Positions 43,117 through 51,780 of a stretch of DNA of 64,000 nucleotides are shown here, piece after piece; the first letter of the stretch is position 1, and every line of letters begins with the position of its first letter. The translations under genes and the position numbers were made by a program. Origin of the DNA: Akkermansiaceae bacterium. GTDB taxonomy: Bacteria > Verrucomicrobiota > Verrucomicrobiia > Verrucomicrobiales > Akkermansiaceae. The stretch covers positions 1-64,000 of the forward strand of contig SUVN01000007.1 in assembly GCA_015061985.1 (NCBI GenBank), written 5' to 3'. The notes under the pieces were generated by a model. That model had not been told where the DNA came from, did not search any database, and worked only from the letters and a program-made list of their open reading frames with translations.

Positions 43117-44091
43117 ATGAAGCGTTTCTTTTCCTGGTTGCTGATATGGTTCGGACTTTCCACGGCTCACGGTGAGCTGATGGAGGGCAAATGCGCCTAT
43201 GTACAGGACGGGGATTCTCTGAAACTGCAGATTCCCGGGCGAGCGGAGGAGGTGAGCATCCGACTGCACGGCATTGATGCACCGGAAAAAAATCAGGCAT
43301 TCTCAGAAGAATCACGAGCCATGCTGCGCAGGCTCACTCAGGGCAAGAACATCCGCGTAGACGTTCAGGACACCGACCGCTACGGGCGCTACCTCGGCAA
43401 GGTGTATGTGGGTACGACCTATGTGAATCTGGAGCTGGTGAAGGCCGGGCTCGCCTGGCACTATGATGGCTCGCGGGATGCGGACATCGAACAGGCAGAA
43501 GCCGCCGCTCGCAAGGCTCTCAAAGGGCTCTGGAGTGATGCTTCCGCCATCAATCCCCGCGAGTACCGCAAAAAACACGGCACGGTACACGATAACAGAA
43601 CGGCAGAAACCCCTACTACCCCGCCGGAAACGCCTTCCATATCGGTAGGAGAGGTATTAACAGGCAAATGCGCCTATGTGCAGGATGGAGACTCGCTGAA
43701 ATTCATTCCGGACGGCGAAACTGAGGAAGTTCGGGTGCGACTCTACGGCATAGATGCCCCGGAAAAGGGACAGGAGTTCTCCGGCCAATCCCGCGAGCTG
43801 CTCCGCAAGCTCACGCTCAAAAAGAACATCCGCGTGGAGGTGCAGGACACTGACCGCTACGGGCGCTACATCGGGAAAGTCTATGTGGGCAGCACCTATG
43901 TGAATCAGGAAATGCTCCGCGCCGGACTCGCCTGGTACTACGGTCACCACGCAGACAGCAGAAAAGATGCCGATTTGCAAAAGGCTCAGAAAAGTGCCCG
44001 AAAAGCCGCCAAGGGTCTCTGGAGCAATCCCGATGCCGTCAACCCCCGTCAATTCCGCGAGAAAAACGGCACCATTCATCAGCGCAAATAG
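43117..44091 (+). CDS. Secreted protein with two staphylococcal-nuclease (SNase) domains
   Basis: 324 residues with a signal peptide (MKRFFSWLLIWFGLSTAHG). Two homologous SNase/TNase domains follow, residues ~22-150 and ~175-320. Both carry DGDSLK, (V)RLxGIDAPEK, the catalytic DTDRYGRYxGKVYVG segment and LVKAGLAWHY/MLRAGLAWYY. The copies are about 65% identical, so they come from internal duplication. A Ca2+-dependent extracellular or periplasmic nuclease is likely. The linker is Thr/Pro-rich. Confidence 0.85.
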   Translation: MKRFFSWLLIWFGLSTAHGELMEGKCAYVQDGDSLKLQIPGRAEEVSIRLHGIDAPEKNQAFSEESRAMLRRLTQGKNIRVDVQDTDRYGRYLGKVYVGTTYVNLELVKAGLAWHYDGSRDADIEQAEAAARKALKGLWSDASAINPREYRKKHGTVHDNRTAETPTTPPETPSISVGEVLTGKCAYVQDGDSLKFIPDGETEEVRVRLYGIDAPEKGQEFSGQSRELLRKLTLKKNIRVEVQDTDRYGRYIGKVYVGSTYVNQEMLRAGLAWYYGHHADSRKDADLQKAQKSARKAAKGLWSNPDAVNPRQFREKNGTIHQRK

Positions 44092-44517
44092 TCAGAACAA
44101 AGCCCCATCGGACATCCGGCCAAAGCTCCACAGCAGCCTTAAAAGGAGGAGCGCCAACGGCCCGTAGATACAGGGTATCGACAGCAGACTGCGCTTGATA
44201 CTGAAGCGCAAAACCAGCCGACAGATGAGGAAAGGCTGTATCAGCAGCAGCATCAGCAGCAAACAGCCCTCCACCATGAACTCGTTGCGGAGCATGAGAA
44301 CCGCCGCCGGAATTCCCATCAGAATGGGAACAAGAAACGACCAGACGAGTGCCAGCGTCTTTCTACCGGGGCTGAGATTCTCCCCGTTCCATGCCACCAG
44401 AAAATAAATCAACGAACTAAGCATACAGATACCGACGGGCAACACAATCATCAACAAGCCCGCCAGAATGATGGGGCCCTGAGCTAATGGCAGTGCTGTG
44501 AGTTGTCCCGAAAGCAT
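44092..44517 (-). CDS. Hypothetical membrane protein
   Basis: 141 residues with four hydrophobic segments (PIILAGLLMIVLPVGICMLSSLIYFLVAW; TLALVWSFLVPILMGIPAAVLML; GCLLLMLLLIQPFLICRLVL; LSIPCIYGPLALLLLRLLW). No family recognised. Its stop abuts the convergent nuclease-domain gene. The pattern is credible for a small integral membrane protein. Confidence 0.55.
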   Translation of the reverse strand: MLSGQLTALPLAQGPIILAGLLMIVLPVGICMLSSLIYFLVAWNGENLSPGRKTLALVWSFLVPILMGIPAAVLMLRNEFMVEGCLLLMLLLIQPFLICRLVLRFSIKRSLLSIPCIYGPLALLLLRLLWSFGRMSDGALF

Positions 44518-44959
44518 CTCTTATCAGCCGAGCATCGTAACATTTACAAGAAATATGTCAAGCCATACCTTATCAACGGATAGAAACAACAAAGCATATT
44601 CAACTCAGCCGACGAAATAAAACAGGAAAGCCCATCGCCCCTTCTTCACCGGTTTAAGGAATACCGAACAAAGCGGCAGCCCGCCCTGACAGAGACACTC
44701 GCAGCATTGCATCAATTTGAACGATGCTTTCGAGTCCGTTCACAATGCCTCATCCACCATCTGCCCATGCCGGATTATCCCCCTGTATTCAGTTCCGGGC
44801 AAACTGATGACGGATTTTCAAGTAACCCGTTTACAACAATTAATGGCCCTCGTAAAAAAAAAGGCTTTTCATGCAGGAAAAAACTGCTATAATACGCGTG
44901 CGCCTGCCCGCCGACGTGCGATAAGATGCGTCTGCGGAACCCAGCCGCAACACACCACT
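44518..44959. other. Long gap before gdhA
   Basis: A 442-base gap without a supportable gene. The open frame running through its right half is an upstream extension of gdhA and is not credible, because the promoter lies inside it. Apart from the gdhA promoter I see nothing else in it. Confidence 0.6.
44866..44893 (+). promoter_or_regulatory. gdhA promoter
   Basis: A perfect TATAAT (44888-44893) with a weak -35 TTTTCA (44866-44871) 16 bp upstream; 66 nt before the gdhA ATG. Confidence 0.6.
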
Positions 44960-46318
44960 ATGTCAGATTATACTACGCGTGTATTGGAACAGGTTCGCGC
45001 CAAAAACGCCGCTGAGCCTGAATTCCTTCAAGCCGTGCAAGAGGTGATTTCCACTATCACCCCCGTACTTGACTCCAATAAGAAGTACGAAGATAATTGT
45101 ATTCTTGAGCGCATCGTTGAACCGGAGCGCACCATCATCTTCCGAGTACCGTGGGTGGATGATAAGGGTAAGATTCAGGTAAACCGCGGTTACCGTGTGG
45201 AATATAACAGCGCTATCGGGCCGTACAAGGGCGGTCTGCGCTTCCACCCCTCCGTCAACCTCGGCATCCTGAAATTCCTCGGCTTCGAGCAGGTTTTCAA
45301 GAACTCCCTGACAACCCTCCCCATGGGCGGTGGCAAAGGCGGTGCAGATTTTGACCCCAAGGGTAAGAGCGATCGAGAGGTGATGGCATTCTGCCAAAGC
45401 TTCATGACTGAGCTCCAGCGCCACATCGGCCCGGATACAGACGTACCCGCCGGCGATATCGGTGTAGGCGGCCGTGAAATCGGCTATCTCTTCGGCCAGT
45501 ACAAGCGCCTGCGCAATGAGTTCACCGGCGTACTGACCGGCAAGAAGCTCAACTGGGGCGGCTCCCTCATCCGTCCGGAAGCCACCGGTTACGGTTGTGT
45601 CTACTTTGCCCAGAACATGCTGGCCACCCGCAATGATGACCTTGCCGGCAAGGTGTGTGTCGTCTCCGGCTCCGGCAACGTGGCTCAGTATCTCGTAGAA
45701 AAGCTCAACCAGCTGGGTGCCAAAGTCGTGACCATGTCCGACTCCAACGGCTACGTCTTCGACCCCGAGGGCATCAATGCCGAGAAGCTCGCCTGGATTA
45801 TGGAGCTGAAGAACGTGCGCCGCGGCCGCATCAAGGAATACGCCGATGCCTTCCCCGGCGTGCAGTTCTTTGAGGGGCAGCGTCCCTGGAGCGTGCCCTG
45901 CGACTGTGCTTTCCCCTGCGCCACGCAGAACGAAATCAACGGCGAAGAGGCAGCCACCCTCATCAAAAACGGCTGTAAGCTCGTGGCAGAAGGTGCCAAC
46001 ATGCCGACGGATCTGGACGGCATCAACGCCTACCTGGAGGCTAAAATTCTCTACGGTCCCGCCAAGGCTGCGAATGCCGGCGGTGTGGCAACCTCCGGTC
46101 TGGAGATGTCCCAGAACAGCATGCGCCTGAGCTGGAGCAGCGAGGAAGTGGACGCCAAGCTCTTCAACATCATGAAGAACATCCACGAAAACGCTTACAA
46201 CCACGCCCGAGAATTCTCCGCAGACAGTCAGGGAGACTTCACCAACTACGTGGCCGGTGCCAACATCGCCGGCTTCGTGAAAGTAGCAGATGCCATGATT
46301 GATCAGGGCGTTGTGTAA
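44960..46318 (+). CDS. gdhA: Glutamate dehydrogenase (NADP type)
   Basis: 452 residues from ATG at 44960 (MSDYTTRVLEQVRAKN), the usual length of hexameric NADP enzymes. GPYKGGLRFHPSVNLGILKFLGFEQVFKNSLTTLPMGGGKGGADFDPKGKS contains the catalytic Lys residues, and VVSGSGNVAQYLVEKL is the dinucleotide-binding site. It interconverts 2-oxoglutarate + ammonia and glutamate. It is followed by a strong intrinsic terminator. Confidence 0.95.
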   Translation: MSDYTTRVLEQVRAKNAAEPEFLQAVQEVISTITPVLDSNKKYEDNCILERIVEPERTIIFRVPWVDDKGKIQVNRGYRVEYNSAIGPYKGGLRFHPSVNLGILKFLGFEQVFKNSLTTLPMGGGKGGADFDPKGKSDREVMAFCQSFMTELQRHIGPDTDVPAGDIGVGGREIGYLFGQYKRLRNEFTGVLTGKKLNWGGSLIRPEATGYGCVYFAQNMLATRNDDLAGKVCVVSGSGNVAQYLVEKLNQLGAKVVTMSDSNGYVFDPEGINAEKLAWIMELKNVRRGRIKEYADAFPGVQFFEGQRPWSVPCDCAFPCATQNEINGEEAATLIKNGCKLVAEGANMPTDLDGINAYLEAKILYGPAKAANAGGVATSGLEMSQNSMRLSWSSEEVDAKLFNIMKNIHENAYNHAREFSADSQGDFTNYVAGANIAGFVKVADAMIDQGVV

Positions 46319-46343
46319 CCCCCGGCGAACAGTTCATTTTCCC

Positions 46344-46381
46344 ATCCGCAGCCCCCGCATCGGGGTCTGCGGATTTTTTTA
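46344..46381 (+). terminator. Terminator after gdhA
   Basis: ATCCGCAG(46344-46351) ... CTGCGGAT (46367-46374), with an inner CCCCG/CGGGG pair, followed by seven T. Confidence 0.85.
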
Positions 46382-46452
46382 ATGTTCCTCATATCATAAT
46401 CTCTTGCAATCAGGGGGAGATATGGTAGAATAGAACAGGAACACAAGCTTTC

Positions 46453-46989
46453 ATGTATCGCTATATCACATCTCTTCTCCTGCTTCTCGTCCTGCTGCTC
46501 ACCGGATGCCAGCAGCAGCGCTACAGACAGGGTGCTTCCGCACGCACGCCCAAGTACGTGTACAGGGCGGGCTACACCCCTCGTCTGCTGCCCAGCGGCA
46601 GGGCCACCATTCCCCGTCATGCTCCGGAACGGGTCAAGAAAGCCATCATGGCAGCCAACAAGATTGTGGGTCGTCCGTATCGTCTCGGTGGCGGACACGG
46701 TCGGCATCATGACTCGGCCTACGATTGCTCCGGAAGTGTGGCTTTTGTGCTGCGCGAGGCAGGCATGCTGCGCCAGGGCAGACAGCCCGTCTCCGGCTAC
46801 TTCCTGCGCTGGGGGCGTCCGGGTTTTGGCAAATGGATAACCGTGTATGCCAAGCGTGGTCATGTTTTCATGATGATTGCCGGGCTGCGTTTTGACACAA
46901 CCGGCAGTGGACGCGGAGTGGGTCCACGCTGGTACACCAAGAGCCGTCCCTGCGGTGGATTCTATGTGCGACGACTCCCCGGCTATTGA
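46453..46989 (+). CDS. NlpC/P60-like lipoprotein
   Basis: 178 residues with a lipoprotein signal (MYRYITSLLLLLVLLLTGC). SAYDCSGSVAFVLREAG carries the catalytic Cys of NlpC/P60 peptidases, and RGHVFMMIAGLRFDT carries the His and the following base. ANKIVGRPYRLGGGH is the typical approach to the Cys. It would cut peptidoglycan stem peptides at the envelope. TTGCAA-N16-TAGAAT just upstream is a plausible promoter. Confidence 0.8.
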   Translation: MYRYITSLLLLLVLLLTGCQQQRYRQGASARTPKYVYRAGYTPRLLPSGRATIPRHAPERVKKAIMAANKIVGRPYRLGGGHGRHHDSAYDCSGSVAFVLREAGMLRQGRQPVSGYFLRWGRPGFGKWITVYAKRGHVFMMIAGLRFDTTGSGRGVGPRWYTKSRPCGGFYVRRLPGY

Positions 46990-47048
46990 TGACCGCATAA
47001 AAGTTTCCCCGATTACCCACCGACAACAAATAGTACATATCCTTAAAG

Positions 47049-47387
47049 ATGAACGAAGAAAACGAACGCAACCACGGCCCGCAACGCATTGATGACATCA
47101 TGCAGCGCTGGGGGCTGGATAATCATGATTTAGTCACCTCCTCCATTGAGCAGCTCACCCACAAACAGGTGCAGAAAGCGCGGCAGGGTCGGCAGCTCAC
47201 TCTCAAGATGATGCAGAAAGTGGCGCGCACCCTCAATATCTGCATCTGGAACGGCCTGAACGATGAGGAAAAAGAGGCATACTATGAATACATCCACCGC
47301 GATTTATTCACCTATGCCAAAGGCTATGATCCGAATTGGGCCGACCCCAACGAGGTCATTCTGAAAGCAAGAGCCGCGAAAAAGTAA
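47049..47387 (+). CDS. Small conserved HTH-like protein
   Basis: 112 residues, no signal or membrane segment. Residues ~15-65 (DDIMQRWGLDNHDLVTSSIEQLTHKQVQKARQGRQLTLKMMQKVARTLN) have the helix pattern of a Cro/C1-type DNA-binding domain. The C-terminal half (EKEAYYEYIHRDLFTYAKGYDPNW) is family-specific. No partner known. It lies 9 bp upstream of xseA, so they are probably co-transcribed. Confidence 0.65.
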   Translation: MNEENERNHGPQRIDDIMQRWGLDNHDLVTSSIEQLTHKQVQKARQGRQLTLKMMQKVARTLNICIWNGLNDEEKEAYYEYIHRDLFTYAKGYDPNWADPNEVILKARAAKK

Positions 47388-47396
47388 ACGGGCAAA

Positions 47397-48731
47397 ATGC
47401 CGCTGACTGTCACAGAGCTGGTCGCCCGACTCAAACACACGGTAGAACTCCACATTGGAGAACAGTGTGTGGTGGGGGAAGTAGGCTCCTGCAAAGCAGC
47501 TGCCAGCGGCCACATCTATTTCACCCTCAAGGACGCGCATGCGCAGCTGCAATGCGCCATGTATGCTTTCCGGGCGCGTGCTTCGCGGGTGCAGCTGCGG
47601 GAGGGCATGCAGGTGGAGCTGTACGGCAAAGCCACCGTCTGGGAAGGGCGCGGCTCGCTACAGTTCATCGTGGACAGGGTGAAAGAGGCAGGTAAAGGCA
47701 GCCTGCAACAGCAGTTTGAGGAGTTAAAACAACGCCTCATGGCTGAGGGACTATTCGATACGTCCCGCAAACGCCCCCTGCCCCCATTCCCGCAAAGCGT
47801 GGCGCTCATCACCTCTCCTGCGGGTGCAGTCATTCAGGACATGCGCCACCGACTGGAGCAACGCGCACCGTGGATGCAGGTCTGGTTCTACCCTGTTCAG
47901 GTACAGGGAAAAGGAGCCGAATACGGGCTTGCAGAAGCCATCCGACGACTGGGGCATCCGGAAGAGTCCGGGCTTCCCCGGGTCGATTATCTGGTACTGG
48001 CGCGCGGCGGTGGTTCCATGGAGGATTTATGGTGCTTCAATGAAGAAATACTGGCTCGGGCCATTGCCGCCTGCCCCATCCCCGTGGTCTCCGCCGTAGG
48101 GCACGAGACGGATTTTACCATAGCCGATTTCGTTGCGGACTTGCGGGCACCCACCCCCACCGCTGCTATCGAGCTGACCACCCCGGATGCCGCAGAGTTG
48201 CTGACACGCCTCAACGGCACAGAACAACACCTGCGCCGCAGGCTGCAACAAAGCCTCCAAATGGCAAAGCTGCGATTGAAAGCCGCCTGTCAGGGAAAAT
48301 TAAGCCGTCCGCAGGAAATATTGGCACCCTTCCAGCAGAAACTCGACATCCTGGCAGATGAACTCACAACCACCGGTAAACTGCGACTCCGCCAGGCGCA
48401 CGAATATCTCAACACGGCGGAAGCGCACCTATCCCCACGCATCGCACAGCGTGGCATTGAGGCAGCGCAGCAGCGCCTGACCACCACAGAGCAATCCCTC
48501 ATGCGAATTGTTGCCGCAAGACTGCAACGCGCCGATGCTCAGCTGAACACCATGGAGGCCAGACTGTCTGCCTCCAGTCCGCAACATGCCCTCGACAGAG
48601 GTTTCGCCTTTGTCCGCACCCCCGGGGGCAAGCTAGCCCGACGAGCAGCTGATTTTTCGCCCGGAGACCGTCTGGCAATTCGTCTGGCAGAAGGCAGTCT
48701 GGACGCAACCGTCAATCACACCATTCCATAA
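47397..48731 (+). CDS. xseA: Exodeoxyribonuclease VII large subunit
   Basis: 444 residues. The N-terminal OB fold (LTVTELVARLKHTVELHIGEQCVVGEVG...GHIYFTLKDAHAQLQCAMY) is followed by the catalytic domain (SVALITSPAGAVIQDM; DYLVLARGGGSMEDLWCFNEE; SAVGHETDFTIADFVADLRAPTPTAA) and a long coiled coil from ~260 to 400. It degrades single-stranded DNA with XseB, which is not encoded next to it. Start ATG at 47397. Confidence 0.93.
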   Translation: MPLTVTELVARLKHTVELHIGEQCVVGEVGSCKAAASGHIYFTLKDAHAQLQCAMYAFRARASRVQLREGMQVELYGKATVWEGRGSLQFIVDRVKEAGKGSLQQQFEELKQRLMAEGLFDTSRKRPLPPFPQSVALITSPAGAVIQDMRHRLEQRAPWMQVWFYPVQVQGKGAEYGLAEAIRRLGHPEESGLPRVDYLVLARGGGSMEDLWCFNEEILARAIAACPIPVVSAVGHETDFTIADFVADLRAPTPTAAIELTTPDAAELLTRLNGTEQHLRRRLQQSLQMAKLRLKAACQGKLSRPQEILAPFQQKLDILADELTTTGKLRLRQAHEYLNTAEAHLSPRIAQRGIEAAQQRLTTTEQSLMRIVAARLQRADAQLNTMEARLSASSPQHALDRGFAFVRTPGGKLARRAADFSPGDRLAIRLAEGSLDATVNHTIP

Positions 48732-48738
48732 AACATCC

Positions 48739-49137
48739 ATGAAAACCGCCCTCGTTCTATCACTTATTGCAGCAGCCACCTGTTACGGACAGCACTTCTA
48801 CGGTCCGAACGGCAGCTTCAACGGCAGTTCCCGCACCTCCGGCAACACCACCAGATATTATGACTCCGGCGGCCGCCACGTCGGCACCGCAGAAAAATCC
48901 GGCAACACCACCCGTTATTACGATGCCCGGGGCTCCTACCAGGGGTCTTCCACAGAATCCGGCGGTAACACTCGCTACTACGACTCGCGCGGCAGCTTCC
49001 GAGGCTCGTCCTCCCGCTCCGGCAGCGAGACCCGCTACTATGACTCCCGCGGTTCCTACTGTGGCTCTGCTTCTGAATCCGGGGGAACGACTCGTTATTA
49101 CAACTCCCGGGGCTCTTACCAGGGCTCCAAACGATAA
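48739..49137 (+). CDS. Secreted protein made of 20-residue RYYDSRGS repeats
   Basis: 132 residues: signal peptide MKTALVLSLIAAATCYGQ, a short HFYGPNGSFNGS lead, and five repeats of the form SGxxTRYYDSRGSYxGSSxx. Each repeat is exactly 20 residues (60 bp) except the last. The DNA repeats are imperfect, so old enough to have diverged in codons. The YD-G-G spacing suggests a small beta-hairpin repeat. No known family recognised. It starts 8 bp after xseA. Confidence 0.7.
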   Translation: MKTALVLSLIAAATCYGQHFYGPNGSFNGSSRTSGNTTRYYDSGGRHVGTAEKSGNTTRYYDARGSYQGSSTESGGNTRYYDSRGSFRGSSSRSGSETRYYDSRGSYCGSASESGGTTRYYNSRGSYQGSKR

Positions 49138-49174
49138 TTTTTACATATTTTTTCACAAAACTACAAAAAAAGGC

Positions 49175-49203
49175 TTGCATCTGCGGAGTAATTCGTGTAT
49201 AGT
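49175..49203 (+). promoter_or_regulatory. tRNA-Leu promoter
   Basis: TTGCAT (49175-49180), 17-bp spacer, TATAGT (49198-49203), about 27 nt before the mature tRNA. Confidence 0.65.
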
Positions 49204-49230
49204 TCGGTCGTGCCCGCTGTGGCAACCGAT

Positions 49231-49312
49231 GCTCGGTTGGCGGAACTGGTAGACGCGTTAGACTAAGGATCTAATGGTGAGAGCCGTGGGGGTTCGAGTC
49301 CCCCATCGAGCA
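49231..49312 (+). tRNA. tRNA-Leu (anticodon AAG)
   Basis: A seven-base acceptor stem GCTCGGT/ATCGAGC, anticodon stem TTAGA/TCTAA with loop CTAAGGA (anticodon AAG, reading CUU), a long variable arm (TGGTGAGAGCCGT...) as expected for class II tRNAs, and a T arm with GGGGGTTCGAGTCCCCC. The CCA end is not encoded. Confidence 0.93.
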
Positions 49313-49317
49313 TGAAA

Positions 49318-49346
49318 CGCTCAGGAGAAAATCCTGAGCGTTTTTC
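49318..49346 (+). terminator. Terminator after tRNA-Leu
   Basis: CGCTCAGGA-GAAAA-TCCTGAGCG followed by TTTTTCTTTT. Confidence 0.88.
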
Positions 49347-49405
49347 TTTTGAGCACGGCGCGGAAAAAATAGTGCCTGGCCCCATCCGAAATAAAGCGAT
49401 TATAC

Positions 49406-49434
49406 TTGAAAACAAGCAGGCTTCATGATAGAGT
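49406..49434 (+). promoter_or_regulatory. Promoter of the second phosphate transporter gene
   Basis: TTGAAA (49406-49411), 17-bp spacer, TAGAGT (49429-49434), ending 11 nt before the ATG at 49446. Confidence 0.65.
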
Positions 49435-49445
49435 GACTCAAACAC

Positions 49446-51656
49446 ATGGACACCATCTATTATGTGATATACGGATTGCTGATGTTCCTGTCGGTCTTCG
49501 GGCTGATTGTGGGCGTGAGCAATGATGCCTGTAACTTCCTTAACTCCTCACTGGGGTGTCGCGCGGCTTCATTCAACGCCGTGGTAGCCGTGGCCGCCGT
49601 GGGCGTGCTGCTGGGAGCATCGTTCTCCAGCGGCATGATGGAGGTAGCCCGCAGCGGCGTTTTCCTGCCACAGGAGTTTACTTTCCACGAGGTCATGATT
49701 CTGTTTCTGGCGGTGATGATTGCCAACGTCATTCTGCTGGATATATACAACACGCTGGGGCTTCCCACGTCCACCACCATTGCGCTGGTGTTTGCCTTGC
49801 TGGGCTCTGCGCTGGGTATGGCGCTCTACAGCAGCGGCAATTCACCGGAAAACAACATCGGGGACTATATCAACAGCAGCAACGCTTTCCGCATTGTCAC
49901 CGGCATCTTCGCCTCCGTGGCCATTGCCTTCACCACAGGCACGGCAGTCATGTGGCTGTCCCGCCTGCTGTTCAGCTTCCACTACAAACGCACTTTCCGC
50001 TATATCGGGCCGCTGTGGTGCGGCATGGCCTTCACCGCCATCACCTACTTTGCCGTCTTCAAGGGGCTGAAAGACAGCACCATCATGCCGAAGGAGATTA
50101 TGCAGTATATTGATACCCACATGGCCATGGTGCTTCCCTGCTGCTTCATCGGCTGGAGCATCCTTGCCGCCGTGCTGCAATACCTCTTCCGCGTGAACAC
50201 GCTGCGCCTCACCGTGCTGGCCGGCACCGGCGCGCTGGCCCTTGCTTTCGCAGGCAACGACCTGGTGAACTTCATCGGTGTGTTCATGGCTGCCAAGTCT
50301 GCCATGGGTATTGCCAACGAGACGCTGGCAGCCGGAGGCGACCTTGCCACGCTCAAGATGAGTGCGCTCAATCAGCCACAGACGGCAGACCTCATCTACC
50401 TGGTGGGTGCCGGTCTCATCATGGTGTCCGCCCTCTTCTTCTCCAAAAAAGCCCGCAAGGTAACGGAGACGGAGCTGAAGCTCTCTTCCGCCAACACCAG
50501 CAAAGAGCGTTTCGGCTCCAGTTCCCCTGCCCGTGTGATGGTGCGCTACACGCTCAACACTTTCCGCTTTATCGCCTCTATCACCCCGAAACCCGTGGCA
50601 GACTTTGTTTCCAGACGCTTCACCCCTCTGGCTCCGGAGGAAGAAAGCGGTGCGCTGTATGACCAGGTGCGTGGTTCCGTCAACCTGACGGTAGCTGCTC
50701 TGCTCATCTCCATGGCCACCACGATGAAACTGCCCCTTTCCACCACCTATGTCACCTTCATGGTGGCTATGGGCTCCTCTCTGGCAGACCGCGCCTGGGG
50801 ACGCGACACGGCAGTGTACCGCATCACCGGCGTGCTCACCGTGGTGGGCGGCTGGTTCATCACCGCTATAGGTGCCTGTCTGGCTTCGTTCCTGGTGGCC
50901 GTCACCATGGCCTACGGTGGCTTCTGGGGCATTGTCATCATGGTGGTCATTGGTGGCGCTCTTCTTATCAAGTCGTCCATTCTGGGCGGTAGTGAGAAGC
51001 AGGAAGTCCGCCTGTTGGATGTGAACAAGGATGCCTCTGTGTATGAGTTCGGTGCCGCTGCCGCCGGGCGACTGGGTCGCATGGTCGGCATCTATAAGGC
51101 CATGGTGAAGGCGCTGCTGGAAGAAGACCGCGATGCCCTCAAGCGCCTGCGCAAGAAGACGCGCTCACTCCGTCGCGATCTGGAGCTTATCCGCGAGAAC
51201 GAGGTGCTGCCCACCCTGCCGACCATTCCCAAGGAGCTTGCCGACCGCGGGCAGCTCATCTTCCGCATCACGGAGATTTCCATCAACACCTGCGAGCGTC
51301 TGCTCACGCTTGTGAAAGCCGCGTACAACCACATCGACAACAACCACGAGGGACTCAACGAAGCACAGGGCAAAGATTTGCTGGCTCTGACCGAGAAAAT
51401 CGGGCGTTTCTACCCCAACCTCACCGATATGCTCAAAGCGGGCAATTATGAAGGCATTGCTGCCATGCTGGAAACTACTGACCAGCTGGGAGACGACTTT
51501 GCCGATTGCATCACCCGCCACCTCATGCACCACGCAGAGGACGAAAGCGGCATGCGTAACGGCATCCTGTACCTGACGCTGCTCAACGAGACGCGCGCCA
51601 TGGTCAGCCATGCCTTCGCCCTCATCGGCCGTATCAAGGATCTTTACGAAGGCTGA
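49446..51656 (+). CDS. Inorganic phosphate transporter (PiT family) with C-terminal PhoU-like domain, second copy
   Basis: 736 residues, about 60% identical by eye to the protein at 21301-23529. It keeps both PiT motifs (GVSNDACNFLNSSLG; FAGNDLVNFIGVF), the ARSGVF and LGLPTSTTIALVF blocks, and the soluble helical C-terminus (MVGIYKAMVKALLEEDRDALKRLRKK to LMHHAEDESG). Two near-identical Pit-PhoU fusions 26 kb apart imply duplication, perhaps for different affinity or expression. A strong terminator follows. Confidence 0.88.
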   Translation: MDTIYYVIYGLLMFLSVFGLIVGVSNDACNFLNSSLGCRAASFNAVVAVAAVGVLLGASFSSGMMEVARSGVFLPQEFTFHEVMILFLAVMIANVILLDIYNTLGLPTSTTIALVFALLGSALGMALYSSGNSPENNIGDYINSSNAFRIVTGIFASVAIAFTTGTAVMWLSRLLFSFHYKRTFRYIGPLWCGMAFTAITYFAVFKGLKDSTIMPKEIMQYIDTHMAMVLPCCFIGWSILAAVLQYLFRVNTLRLTVLAGTGALALAFAGNDLVNFIGVFMAAKSAMGIANETLAAGGDLATLKMSALNQPQTADLIYLVGAGLIMVSALFFSKKARKVTETELKLSSANTSKERFGSSSPARVMVRYTLNTFRFIASITPKPVADFVSRRFTPLAPEEESGALYDQVRGSVNLTVAALLISMATTMKLPLSTTYVTFMVAMGSSLADRAWGRDTAVYRITGVLTVVGGWFITAIGACLASFLVAVTMAYGGFWGIVIMVVIGGALLIKSSILGGSEKQEVRLLDVNKDASVYEFGAAAAGRLGRMVGIYKAMVKALLEEDRDALKRLRKKTRSLRRDLELIRENEVLPTLPTIPKELADRGQLIFRITEISINTCERLLTLVKAAYNHIDNNHEGLNEAQGKDLLALTEKIGRFYPNLTDMLKAGNYEGIAAMLETTDQLGDDFADCITRHLMHHAEDESGMRNGILYLTLLNETRAMVSHAFALIGRIKDLYEG

Positions 51657-51676
51657 TAGATTCACTAAATCAATGC

Positions 51677-51717
51677 AAAAGAGAGGTGGAAATCAACAGA
51701 TTTTCACCTCTCTTTTG
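51677..51717. terminator. Terminator after second phosphate transporter
   Basis: AAAAGAGAGGTGGAAATC - AACA - GATTTTCACCTCTCTTTT: an 18-bp stem with one G:U. It has U-rich flanks both ways, but it is nearest to and probably serves the transporter gene. Confidence 0.8.
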
Positions 51718-51780
51718 TTCGAAATGCACGATTCAGACATCTGACCAGCAGGAATTATCGGGGCGTGCTACATTTATCGT

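Noticed and set aside
44717..44959. Extended start of gdhA upstream to 44717
   Set aside because: The TATAAT promoter at 44888-44893 lies inside this extension and family alignment starts at MSDYTTRV.
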